DNA of 64,000 bases from Candidatus Izemoplasma sp. (GTDB taxonomy: Bacteria; Bacillota_I; Bacilli_A; Izemoplasmatales; Izemoplasmataceae). The stretch covers positions 1-64,000 of the forward strand of contig JAOZRX010000002.1 in assembly GCA_029939945.1 (NCBI GenBank), read 5' to 3'. The translations under genes and the position numbers were made by a program. This document shows positions 28,145-36,758 of the stretch, one piece after another. A model generated the notes under the pieces. It did no database searches, had not been told where the DNA came from, and saw nothing but the letters and a program-made list of their open reading frames with translations. Every line of letters starts with the position of its first letter. Positions within the stretch are counted from its first letter, which is position 1.

Positions 28145-29330
28145 AACTATTATATTTTTCTAATCCTTTTCTAAGTAAGTACATTGCTCTTTCCATATCC
28201 TTTGTGTTAAGAACGTAAGCAATTCTAACCTCATCAATTCCTAATCCTTTTGTTGAATAGAATCCTTCTGCAGGAGCCATCATTATTGATTCTCCATCCT
28301 CTTCAAATTCTTCAAGCATCCAAATAATGAATTCTTCTGCATTTTTAACAGGTAGTTTTGCAACTACATAGAATGCTCCAGTAGGTTTTTCGCATACTAC
28401 ACCTGGTATTTTTACTAATGTTTTATATACTATATCTCTACGAGCTTGATACTCTATTTTAATTGATTCAGTATAAGTATCTGTTAATTTATATAATTCT
28501 GCTGCACCAATTTGTTCTAAGGTTGCCACACACAGTCTTGCTTGACATAATTTTAAGATATTTTTCATAAGTTCTGAATTTTTAGAAGCAATAGCGCCAA
28601 TTCTAGCTCCACAAGCACTATATCTTTTTGAAACACTTTCAATTATTATAACTCTATCACTAACTTCTTTTAATGAACCCATTGATATACCTTTAAGACC
28701 ATCAAACGCGAATCCACGATAAACTTCATCACTTATTATATATAAATCATGTTCAATTGCAATTTCAGCAATCATTTTTAATTCGTCTAATCGAAATATT
28801 GTTCCAGTGGGATTTCCTGGATTTGAAAATAAAATTGCTTTAGTTTTAGGAGTAATAAGTTTTACTATATCATCTTTAGAAGGTAAATGAAATCCATCTT
28901 CCGCTTTTGTTGTTATTGGCTTAATTGACACATTAACTCCACCTGTAAAACCACTGTAATTCGTATAGAAAGGTTCAGGAACTAATATTTCGTCACCAGG
29001 ATCACATATGGCAATAGTAGAGAAAGTTAAAGCTTCGGATCCGCCATTAGTAATTAGTATTTCATTTTCATTGAAATGAATGTCGTCTCTTACAAAGTAT
29101 TCTCTAATTGCATTAATTAATGTTGGCTCCCCTTGTGAAAATGAATATTTAATAACTCTAGAATCATAATTGTTAATAGCATTCATAAACTCTTTAGGAG
29201 TTTCAATATCTGGTTGTCCTATGTTTAGATGATAAATTTTCTTACCTTCTTTTTTAACTCTAGTAGCAATTGGAACCAATTTTCTAACAGGTGATTCTTG
29301 CATTGATTGAATTCTATTTGACAGTTTCAT
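28143..29330 (-). CDS. PLP-dependent aminotransferase class I (aspartate aminotransferase-like)
   Basis: LNIGQPDIETPKEF, NPGNPTGTIFRLDEL, ISDEVYRGFAF, ESVSKRYSACGARIGAI. Confidence 0.9.
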   Translation of the reverse strand: MKLSNRIQSMQESPVRKLVPIATRVKKEGKKIYHLNIGQPDIETPKEFMNAINNYDSRVIKYSFSQGEPTLINAIREYFVRDDIHFNENEILITNGGSEALTFSTIAICDPGDEILVPEPFYTNYSGFTGGVNVSIKPITTKAEDGFHLPSKDDIVKLITPKTKAILFSNPGNPTGTIFRLDELKMIAEIAIEHDLYIISDEVYRGFAFDGLKGISMGSLKEVSDRVIIIESVSKRYSACGARIGAIASKNSELMKNILKLCQARLCVATLEQIGAAELYKLTDTYTESIKIEYQARRDIVYKTLVKIPGVVCEKPTGAFYVVAKLPVKNAEEFIIWMLEEFEEDGESIMMAPAEGFYSTKGLGIDEVRIAYVLNTKDMERAMYLLRKGLEKYNS

Positions 29331-29570
29331 TGAGATACCTCCTTCTTCATCGAAAAATCAATTATATTGTAACACCTGACAAGAAGTTAATCAATGATAA
29401 AATGAGATTAATTGTACAACTTTTTGATTGATAAAATAATATATATGATTACAAAAAAATACAATGAAAAAGTTTTCATAAAAAAACTTAGATATGAAAT
29501 ATAATATTCATTTATAAATGGCTTTAAATAGCCGTTTATATTTTATATAAAAAAAAGATTTTTTTTTTTT

Positions 29571-29608
29571 TGAAAACGCTTGTTTTAATATTGCTTTCTT
29601 GTTAAAAT
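29571..29608 (+). promoter_or_regulatory. cre-like site TGAAAACGCTTGTT (29571-29584) overlapping -35 TTGTTT (29580-29585); -10 TAAAAT (29603-29608)
   Basis: 13/14 match to the CcpA cre consensus TGWAARCGYTWNCW; 17-nt promoter spacer. Confidence 0.5.
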
Positions 29609-29654
29609 GCTTATGTATATTACGAGAAATCTTTTATAAGAAAGGAAATATTTT

Positions 29655-30725
29655 ATGAACTTAAAATTGTTTATTCCAGGTCCAGTGAATGTTGAACCTG
29701 ATGTACTAGAAAAATTAGCAACTACTCAAATTGCACATCGAAGTAAAATTGCTTCAGATTTGCAAGAAAGAATTTCAAAAAACTTACAAGAGTTGATGTT
29801 CACTAAAAATACAATAATCTTATCAACTTCTTCTGGAAGTGGGATAATGGAAATGGCAATAAAATCTTGTACTAAAAAAAGAGCTGCAGTATTTAGTGTA
29901 GGTGCTTTTGGAGATAGATGGTACAAGATGGCTACTACAAATAATATACCAGCAGACCATTTCAAATCTGAACCAGGATTACCAACTACTCCAGAAATGG
30001 TAGAAGAAGCACTAAAAACGGGATTGTATGACGTTGTAACAGTAACTCATAATGAAACTTCTGCAGGAATAATGAATCCAGTTTATGAAATTGGCCAAAT
30101 TGTTGCAAAATATCCTGATGTAATCTATCTAGTAGATGCAGTTAGTTCTTTAGGTGGAGCAAAGATCGAAGTTGATAAATCAAATATTGATATTTGTTTA
30201 TCTTCAACACAAAAATGTTTAGGTGTTCCTCCTGGATTAAGTGCTGCTTCAGTTTCAGAAAAAGCAATTGAAAGAGCTAAAACAGTTGAGAATAGAGGAT
30301 TCTATCTTGATTTGATTAATGTAGTAAACAGAGTTAAAAAGGATTATCAATATCCAACTACACCAGCTACTCCTCATATGTGGGCTCTAGATTATAAACT
30401 AGATAAAATATTAAATGTTGAAGGATTACAAAATCGTTTTGATAGACACGCTAAACTAGCAAGAATAGTTCAAGAGTGGGCCTTAAAATATTTTGATTTA
30501 TTTGCTGAAGATGGATATCGTTCAAATACAGTTACTACAATTTTGAATACTCGTGGTAATAGTGTTGGTGACCTGAATAAAGAACTTGGTAAAAGAGGAT
30601 ACATGATTAGCAACGGATATGGTAGTTTAAAAGAAAAGGCATTTAGAATTGCGCATATGGCTGATCGAAAAGAAGAAGATTTACTTGCTTTATTAAAAGA
30701 AATCGAAAATATTTGGAATCTATAG
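29655..30725 (+). CDS. serC: Class V aminotransferase, phosphoserine aminotransferase-type
   Basis: FIPGPVNVEPDVL, STSSGSGIMEMAI, VDAVSSLGGAKIEVD, SSTQKCLGVPPGLS; followed by serA. Confidence 0.82.
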   Translation: MNLKLFIPGPVNVEPDVLEKLATTQIAHRSKIASDLQERISKNLQELMFTKNTIILSTSSGSGIMEMAIKSCTKKRAAVFSVGAFGDRWYKMATTNNIPADHFKSEPGLPTTPEMVEEALKTGLYDVVTVTHNETSAGIMNPVYEIGQIVAKYPDVIYLVDAVSSLGGAKIEVDKSNIDICLSSTQKCLGVPPGLSAASVSEKAIERAKTVENRGFYLDLINVVNRVKKDYQYPTTPATPHMWALDYKLDKILNVEGLQNRFDRHAKLARIVQEWALKYFDLFAEDGYRSNTVTTILNTRGNSVGDLNKELGKRGYMISNGYGSLKEKAFRIAHMADRKEEDLLALLKEIENIWNL

Positions 30726-30733
30726 GTGATAAT

Positions 30734-31645
30734 ATGTATAAAATACTAGCAAATGACGGTATTGATAAATCAGCAGCAGAAAAACTAATATCTCTAGGAT
30801 TTGAAGTAGATACATTTCATTATGATGGAGAAGAACTAAACCAAAAAATAAAAGAGATTGATTGTATAATTATTCGTTCTGCAACAAAAATTAGAGAACC
30901 ATTAATTGATGAAGCATTAATTGGTGGAAGACTAAAACTAATCATTAGAGCAGGAGTCGGAATTGATAATATTGATCATGCTTATTCGATGGAAAAAGGA
31001 ATTATTGTTAGAAATACTCCTAAATCTTCAAGTGATGCAGTAGCTGAACTTGCGATTGGACATATGTTTGCATTAGCTAGACATATATTTATATCTAACG
31101 TTACAATGAGAAACGGTCAATGGAATAAGAAGGCATATTCAGGGATTGAACTTTCAGGTAAAACTTTAGGATTAGTAGGCTTTGGTAGAATTGCAAAAAG
31201 TGTTGCTAAAAAAGCTAATGCCCTTGGAATGAAAATTATATATAATGATTTATACGGTGAAAATAAAGATTTTCCAGAATTTAAATATGTTTCAAAAAAT
31301 GATTTACTAATTGAATCAGATTTTATTTCTTTACACATACCTTTCAATAAAGAAATTGGTCCTTTCTTAGGGAAAGATGAATTTAACAAAATGAAAAAGG
31401 GAATGTATATTATTCAAGCTTCACGTGGTGGAGTTGTCAACGAAGAAGAACTTCTTATAGCGTTAGATAGTGGAATAGTTAAAATGGCAGCATTAGATGT
31501 ATACGAAAATGAGCCAACAAAAAATGAGAAAATTTATACACATAAATCTATTTCTCTAACTCCACATATCGGGGCTTCAACAAAAGAAGCTCAAGCCAGA
31601 ATTGGACTTGAGACAATAGATGTAATTTTAGAATACTTTTCTTAG
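30734..31645 (+). CDS. serA: D-3-phosphoglycerate dehydrogenase (short form, no ACT domain)
   Basis: GLVGFGRIAKSVAKKANALGM, QASRGGVVNEEEL, ALDVYENEPT, LTPHIGASTKEAQARIG; start refined to ATG 30734 after AGGTG. Confidence 0.88.
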   Translation: MYKILANDGIDKSAAEKLISLGFEVDTFHYDGEELNQKIKEIDCIIIRSATKIREPLIDEALIGGRLKLIIRAGVGIDNIDHAYSMEKGIIVRNTPKSSSDAVAELAIGHMFALARHIFISNVTMRNGQWNKKAYSGIELSGKTLGLVGFGRIAKSVAKKANALGMKIIYNDLYGENKDFPEFKYVSKNDLLIESDFISLHIPFNKEIGPFLGKDEFNKMKKGMYIIQASRGGVVNEEELLIALDSGIVKMAALDVYENEPTKNEKIYTHKSISLTPHIGASTKEAQARIGLETIDVILEYFS

Positions 31646-31657
31646 GAGGATACAAAA

Positions 31658-34285
31658 ATGGCTATAGTTAGACCGTTTAAAGCGGTAAGACCAAGACAAG
31701 ACTTGGTTGAAAAAGTAATATCATTACCATACGATGTAATGAATCGTAAAGAAGCAAAAGCAATGGCAAAAGGGAATCCATACAGCTTCTTACATATTTC
31801 TAGATCAGAGATTGATTTCCCACCTTCAACTGATCCTTATGATTCAAAGGTGTACAAAAAAGCAAGAAAAAACCTTGATATTTTTCAAGATGATGGGATT
31901 TTAATTCAAGATGATAAACCAATGATTTATATATATCGTCAATCAATGAATGGATTTGAGCAAACAGGATTTGTTGTAAGTACTTGTATTGATGATTATG
32001 TAAATAATGTTATCAAAAAACACGAATTAACTTTACTAAGCAAAGAAAAAGATAGAACTGACCATTTTGATGCTTGTTGTGCAAATACTTCTCCAATTAT
32101 GTTGACATATCGTGGTAACAAAAGATTAGGTGAAATATTAGATAACTGGACAACTAGTAAAGAATCAGATGTTGATATAGTTACAGAGGACGAAGTTTCT
32201 CATACTGTATGGTCAATAGATGATGATACTTTAATTCAAGAAATTACTGAACTATTTGCTGGTATAGATAGTTTATACATAGCTGATGGACATCATCGTA
32301 CTGCAAGTGCGGTTAGAGTTGGACTAAGACGTCGCCAACAAAACTTAAACTATACAGGTGAAGAAGAATTTAATTTCTTTATGAGTGTTTTAATTCCTGA
32401 AGATGATCTTAATATTCTTGACTACAACCGAGTAGCTCACGATATTAATGAATTAACTCCAGATGAATTAATTAATGAATTAGGAGAGTTTTTCAAAATA
32501 GAAGAACAAAAAGCTGCATTTAAACCAATTAAGCAAAAAACATTTGGAATGTATCTTGATAAAAAGTGGTACAAATTAACAGAGAAAAAAAGTATTATTG
32601 ATAAAGACGATTTATTATCAAATATAGATACATACATTTTAGAGAAAGTTGTTTTCAATAAAATATTAGGAATAAGTAATGTTAGACAATCTTCTAGAAT
32701 TAGCTTTATTGGTGGTATTAGAGGATTAAAAGGTATAACAAAGAAAGCAGATTATTACAATGGAGTTGGATTCTCTGTATTCCCTCCAACAATGTCAGAA
32801 ATTATGAATATTTCAGATTCTGGAATTATAATGCCGGTAAAAACTACATGGTTTGAACCAAAACTTAGAAGTGGGCTATTTGTTCATAAGTTTGATAGTT
32901 TAACTCCACCTGCAATTGAAGATGAAATCAGTTCAGAAACAACAGATTATATTTCTGGTGTTCTTAAGAAAATAAATGAAAAAGATGGAAATCAAAAAGA
33001 ATTTGTTCAAGCTGCTACAGAAGTTCTTAATTCTTTAGCTCCTGTATTAGAACAACATCCTGAATACCTTGAAAATAATATTTTAGAAAGAATTGTTGAA
33101 CCTGAAAGAGCTATAGTATTTAGAGTTCCTTGGGTTGATGATGAAGGAAATGTTCAAGTAAACCGTGGATTTAGAGTTCAGTTTAATGGCGCTATTGGAC
33201 CATATAAAGGCGGACTGAGATTTCATCCATCTGTTTATCTTGGATTAATCAAATTCCTAGGATTTGAACAAATACTTAAGAATAGTTTAACAGGACTTCC
33301 TATTGGTGGAGGGAAAGGTGGAAGTGACTTTAATCCTCTACAAAAATCAGATGAAGAAATTAGACGTTTTTGTATTAGCTTTATGACTGAATTATACCGT
33401 CATATTGGACCTAATATTGATGTTCCTGCGGGAGATATCGGTGTTGGTGGAAGAGAAATTGGATATTTATTCGGACAATACAGAAGAATTAGAGGAGCAT
33501 TTGAAAATGGTGTTCTTACTGGAAAAGGATTAACTTATGGTGGATCACTAATTAGACCAGAAGCGACAGGATTTGGAGCTACATATTTTGCATTACAAAT
33601 GTTAAGACATGATAAAACAGATTTCAAAAACAAAACAGTTGCTATTTCTGGATTTGGGAATGTTGCATGGGGAGTTTGTAAAAAAGTAAAAGACTTAGGC
33701 GGAAAAGTAGTGACTTTATCTGGACCAGAAGGGTATATTTATGATCCTGAAGGTGTAATTACAAAAGAAAAAATTGATTTTATGCTTGAAATGAGAGCTA
33801 ACACAAATGGTGTTATAAAAGATTACGCTGACCGCTTTGATGTTGAGTTTATCCCTGGTAAGAAACCTTGGGAAAGACAAGCCGATATTATAATGCCATG
33901 TGCAACACAAAATGAGATTTTAGAAAAAGATGCTAAACAAATCATTAAAAATGGAGTGAAATATTTAATAGAGGGTGCAAATATGCCTACTACTAATGAA
34001 GCAGTAGTATTACTTCAAAAAGCAGGAGTTATAATCGGTCCTGGTAAAGCTGCTAATGCTGGTGGTGTTGCTACGAGCGCACTAGAAATGTCACAAAATA
34101 GTATGAGATTACGTTGGACTTCAGAAGAAGTAGACTTAAAATTACGTGAAATTATGAAAAACATTTATAATAGCTGTGTAAGAGCAAGTAGTCGTTATGG
34201 ATTTGGATACGACTTAATAGCTGGAGCTAATATTGCTGGATTTGTAAAAGTTGCAGATGCTATGGTTGCCCAAGGAAAATATTAA
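31658..34285 (+). CDS. gdhA: Fusion protein: N-terminal DUF1015 domain (~420 aa) + C-terminal glutamate dehydrogenase (~450 aa)
   Basis: N-term: RPFKAVRPRQDLVEKVISLPYDVMNRKEAKAMAKGNPYSFLHISRSEIDFP and LYIADGHHRTASAVR (DUF1015). C-term: GAIGPYKGGLRFHPSVYLGLIKFLGFEQILKNSLTGLPIGGGKGGSDFNP, PAGDIGVGGREIGYLFGQY (GdhA). One uninterrupted frame. Confidence 0.9.
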   Translation: MAIVRPFKAVRPRQDLVEKVISLPYDVMNRKEAKAMAKGNPYSFLHISRSEIDFPPSTDPYDSKVYKKARKNLDIFQDDGILIQDDKPMIYIYRQSMNGFEQTGFVVSTCIDDYVNNVIKKHELTLLSKEKDRTDHFDACCANTSPIMLTYRGNKRLGEILDNWTTSKESDVDIVTEDEVSHTVWSIDDDTLIQEITELFAGIDSLYIADGHHRTASAVRVGLRRRQQNLNYTGEEEFNFFMSVLIPEDDLNILDYNRVAHDINELTPDELINELGEFFKIEEQKAAFKPIKQKTFGMYLDKKWYKLTEKKSIIDKDDLLSNIDTYILEKVVFNKILGISNVRQSSRISFIGGIRGLKGITKKADYYNGVGFSVFPPTMSEIMNISDSGIIMPVKTTWFEPKLRSGLFVHKFDSLTPPAIEDEISSETTDYISGVLKKINEKDGNQKEFVQAATEVLNSLAPVLEQHPEYLENNILERIVEPERAIVFRVPWVDDEGNVQVNRGFRVQFNGAIGPYKGGLRFHPSVYLGLIKFLGFEQILKNSLTGLPIGGGKGGSDFNPLQKSDEEIRRFCISFMTELYRHIGPNIDVPAGDIGVGGREIGYLFGQYRRIRGAFENGVLTGKGLTYGGSLIRPEATGFGATYFALQMLRHDKTDFKNKTVAISGFGNVAWGVCKKVKDLGGKVVTLSGPEGYIYDPEGVITKEKIDFMLEMRANTNGVIKDYADRFDVEFIPGKKPWERQADIIMPCATQNEILEKDAKQIIKNGVKYLIEGANMPTTNEAVVLLQKAGVIIGPGKAANAGGVATSALEMSQNSMRLRWTSEEVDLKLREIMKNIYNSCVRASSRYGFGYDLIAGANIAGFVKVADAMVAQGKY

Positions 34286-34299
34286 GAAGGAGTGATTTG

Positions 34300-35289
34300 A
34301 TGGGTTATGCGTTAAAGGAAACAGAATACAGATATCGTGCTTACACTAAAAATGGAGTTTGGCAAGTAGGTAAATTAACTACTGATAAATACATCTCTAT
34401 TCACGAAGGATCAAATGTTTTCCATTACGGACAGGCTTTGTTTGAAGGCTTAAAAGCTTATAAAACAAAAGCTGGTAAAATTCAATTATTTAGACCAGAT
34501 TTAAATTTTATTAGAATTAATGAAGGATTAAGAAGATTGGTTGCCCCAGAATTACCTGAAGATTTATTCTTTGCTGCAATTATTGAAGTTGTAAAAGCTA
34601 ATCAAGATGATATTCCAGAATATGGAAATGGACAATCATTATATATTAGACCATTTGTTATCGGACAAGGAATGAACTTAGGAGTTAAACCTTCAGATGA
34701 ATACTTATTTAGTGTATTTTGTGCACCTGTAGGTACGTATTTTGCTGGTGGACTTCAAGCACTTGATTTTGTAACAACAGATTATGATAGAGCATCAGCA
34801 AATGGAACTGGACAAGTAAAAGTAGCAGGTAATTATGCTGCTAGTTTATATCCAAGAAGTATTGCAAAAAGTGCTGGTTACGCAGGAGTTATCTACTTAG
34901 ATCCACTTACTCACTCGAAAATTGATGAAGTAGGTGCAGCTAACTTCTTCGGAATAACTCATGATAACGTACTTGTAACACCTCAATCTTCATCTATCTT
35001 ACCTAGTATTACAAAAAGATCGATATTATATATTGCTGAACACATGCTAGGAATGAAAGTAGAAGAAAGAGATTGTTTTATTGATAATATTAGTGAATTT
35101 AAAGAAGGTGGAGCTTGTGGTACTGCCGCAATAATTACACCACTTAAATCAGTAACACATAAGGGTAAAGTAACTCAATTTGGAGATGGAAAAGTTGGTT
35201 CAACTATTAAGAAAATTTATGATATTTTAGTAGGTATATACTATGGAGATATCGAAGCACCTGAGGGTTGGATTAGAGAAATTAAATAA
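34300..35289 (+). CDS. ilvE: Branched-chain amino acid aminotransferase
   Basis: FHYGQALFEGLKAYKTKAGKIQLFRPDLN, YLDPLTHSKIDEVGAANFFGI, ERDCFIDNISEFKEGGACGTAAIITP. Confidence 0.92.
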   Translation: MGYALKETEYRYRAYTKNGVWQVGKLTTDKYISIHEGSNVFHYGQALFEGLKAYKTKAGKIQLFRPDLNFIRINEGLRRLVAPELPEDLFFAAIIEVVKANQDDIPEYGNGQSLYIRPFVIGQGMNLGVKPSDEYLFSVFCAPVGTYFAGGLQALDFVTTDYDRASANGTGQVKVAGNYAASLYPRSIAKSAGYAGVIYLDPLTHSKIDEVGAANFFGITHDNVLVTPQSSSILPSITKRSILYIAEHMLGMKVEERDCFIDNISEFKEGGACGTAAIITPLKSVTHKGKVTQFGDGKVGSTIKKIYDILVGIYYGDIEAPEGWIREIK

Positions 35290-35293
35290 ATAA

Positions 35294-35328
35294 AAAAGGA
35301 TTTATCAGAAAATTGATAAATCCTTTTA
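35294..35328. terminator. Bidirectional terminator (14-bp stem)
   Basis: AAAAGGATTTATCA-GAAAAT-TGATAAATCCTTTT. Confidence 0.85.
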
Positions 35329-35330
35329 AT

Positions 35331-36557
35331 TTAGATAATATTTTTTATTCTTGCTGCAAGACCTTTTAACTTTCTTTTAGGAACACTACATATTGCAACT
35401 CTAAGCCCTCCATCAACTTCGACAGTGAAGATATTGTTATCTTGAAGTTTCTTATTCAATACTTCTTTTTCCAATTCGTCTACTTTAATAGTTACAAAGA
35501 ATCCTTCAGTATGAGGATAGATGCTAAGTCCTACTTCTTTTGCTTCATTTACAAATATACTTGCTCTATCGTTCAATAAATCAATATAAAATTGTTTTTC
35601 AATCATATATTTTTCTCTTAATTTATCATCATTAATAATCGTACTGAATAATTTCATCACACTGTTATTGACTGTCGACCAAATACTTCTAGCACTATAA
35701 ATAGCTGCGTTTTTAAAGTTTTCAAGTTGCTCATTGTTTTTTGTAATTACAACTTGTGCTCCAACCCTTGCTCCATAAGCAGTTAGTGTTTTTGAACAAG
35801 AAAAAGCGATTACTATCATTACGTTTTCAGCTAAATCATTATATTTTTTGAAATGTTTTTTCCAGCCATTTACCTCATGATTATAATCAACATACGCAAT
35901 ATCATGTAAAATCACTACTGGACCTTTTTTTGATAATTCATTAATGAAAGCTAAGATATTATCCCACTCATCACTCTTCAATGTATAGCCTGAAGGATTA
36001 TGACATGGATCATTAATAATTGCTAATACTTTTCCTTGCTTCTTCATTACTTCAGTAAGAGTTTTTTTGAAATCTCTAATATCAAATACATTACCTGAAA
36101 ACATATTGTAATCAGTTAGAGTAATATTAGCTTCAGATGCCATTGTTTTATATGGACCCCATCCTAAGTTAGGTTTAATAACAGTTTCTAAGGGATTTAA
36201 TACATTTTTCATAGTACTACTTACAGCTCCAGCTCCACCTGGAGTTGCGATGATTTCACATTTTATCTCAACATCTAAATCACCAAAAAGCCAATCATAA
36301 ATAGCCTGATTAAAATCTGGATTTCCTTGGATGCTTGAAGCGTATTTTGCTTTTTGAATTTTATCTATTGATTCGTAAGGTTCCCATACGCTATCTAATG
36401 CAACAAAAGTACCATCTTCATCAAAAAGAGTTCCTAAGGTAGCATCAACAACCTTATCACCATAAATCGCTTTTGCTTCATTCGCAGCAACAGCCGCTTT
36501 GAAGACTTTATCAACCATTTTTTTTCCATCACTTAATTCATTTAGAAAAGCATTCAT
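35331..36557 (-). CDS. PLP-dependent aminotransferase class I/II (aromatic/aspartate-type)
   Basis: ATPGGAGAVSSTMKN, INDPCHNPSGYTLKSDEW, FSCSKTLTAYGARVGAQV. Confidence 0.85.
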   Translation of the reverse strand: MNAFLNELSDGKKMVDKVFKAAVAANEAKAIYGDKVVDATLGTLFDEDGTFVALDSVWEPYESIDKIQKAKYASSIQGNPDFNQAIYDWLFGDLDVEIKCEIIATPGGAGAVSSTMKNVLNPLETVIKPNLGWGPYKTMASEANITLTDYNMFSGNVFDIRDFKKTLTEVMKKQGKVLAIINDPCHNPSGYTLKSDEWDNILAFINELSKKGPVVILHDIAYVDYNHEVNGWKKHFKKYNDLAENVMIVIAFSCSKTLTAYGARVGAQVVITKNNEQLENFKNAAIYSARSIWSTVNNSVMKLFSTIINDDKLREKYMIEKQFYIDLLNDRASIFVNEAKEVGLSIYPHTEGFFVTIKVDELEKEVLNKKLQDNNIFTVEVDGGLRVAICSVPKRKLKGLAARIKNII

Positions 36558-36690
36558 GTGTTCACCTCAACTAATATTTTTTATACATAAATTAACGTAC
36601 ATATTATAACATTCTTAGCGAAAAAAAACACTATAAAGTGTTAAATTTCAATATGTTTATTAGATATTATTATACCTTTTTATTTGAACT

Positions 36691-36724
36691 CAACTATGAG
36701 TTGTTTGAACAACTAATATATAAT
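36691..36724 (+). promoter_or_regulatory. Inverted repeat CAACT-ATG-AGTTG followed 15 nt later by TATAAT
   Basis: Shared with 15528-15562, upstream of the paralogous cassette. Confidence 0.55.
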
Positions 36725-36758
36725 GGTAAAATAAAGATATCATACGAGGAGGATACTT

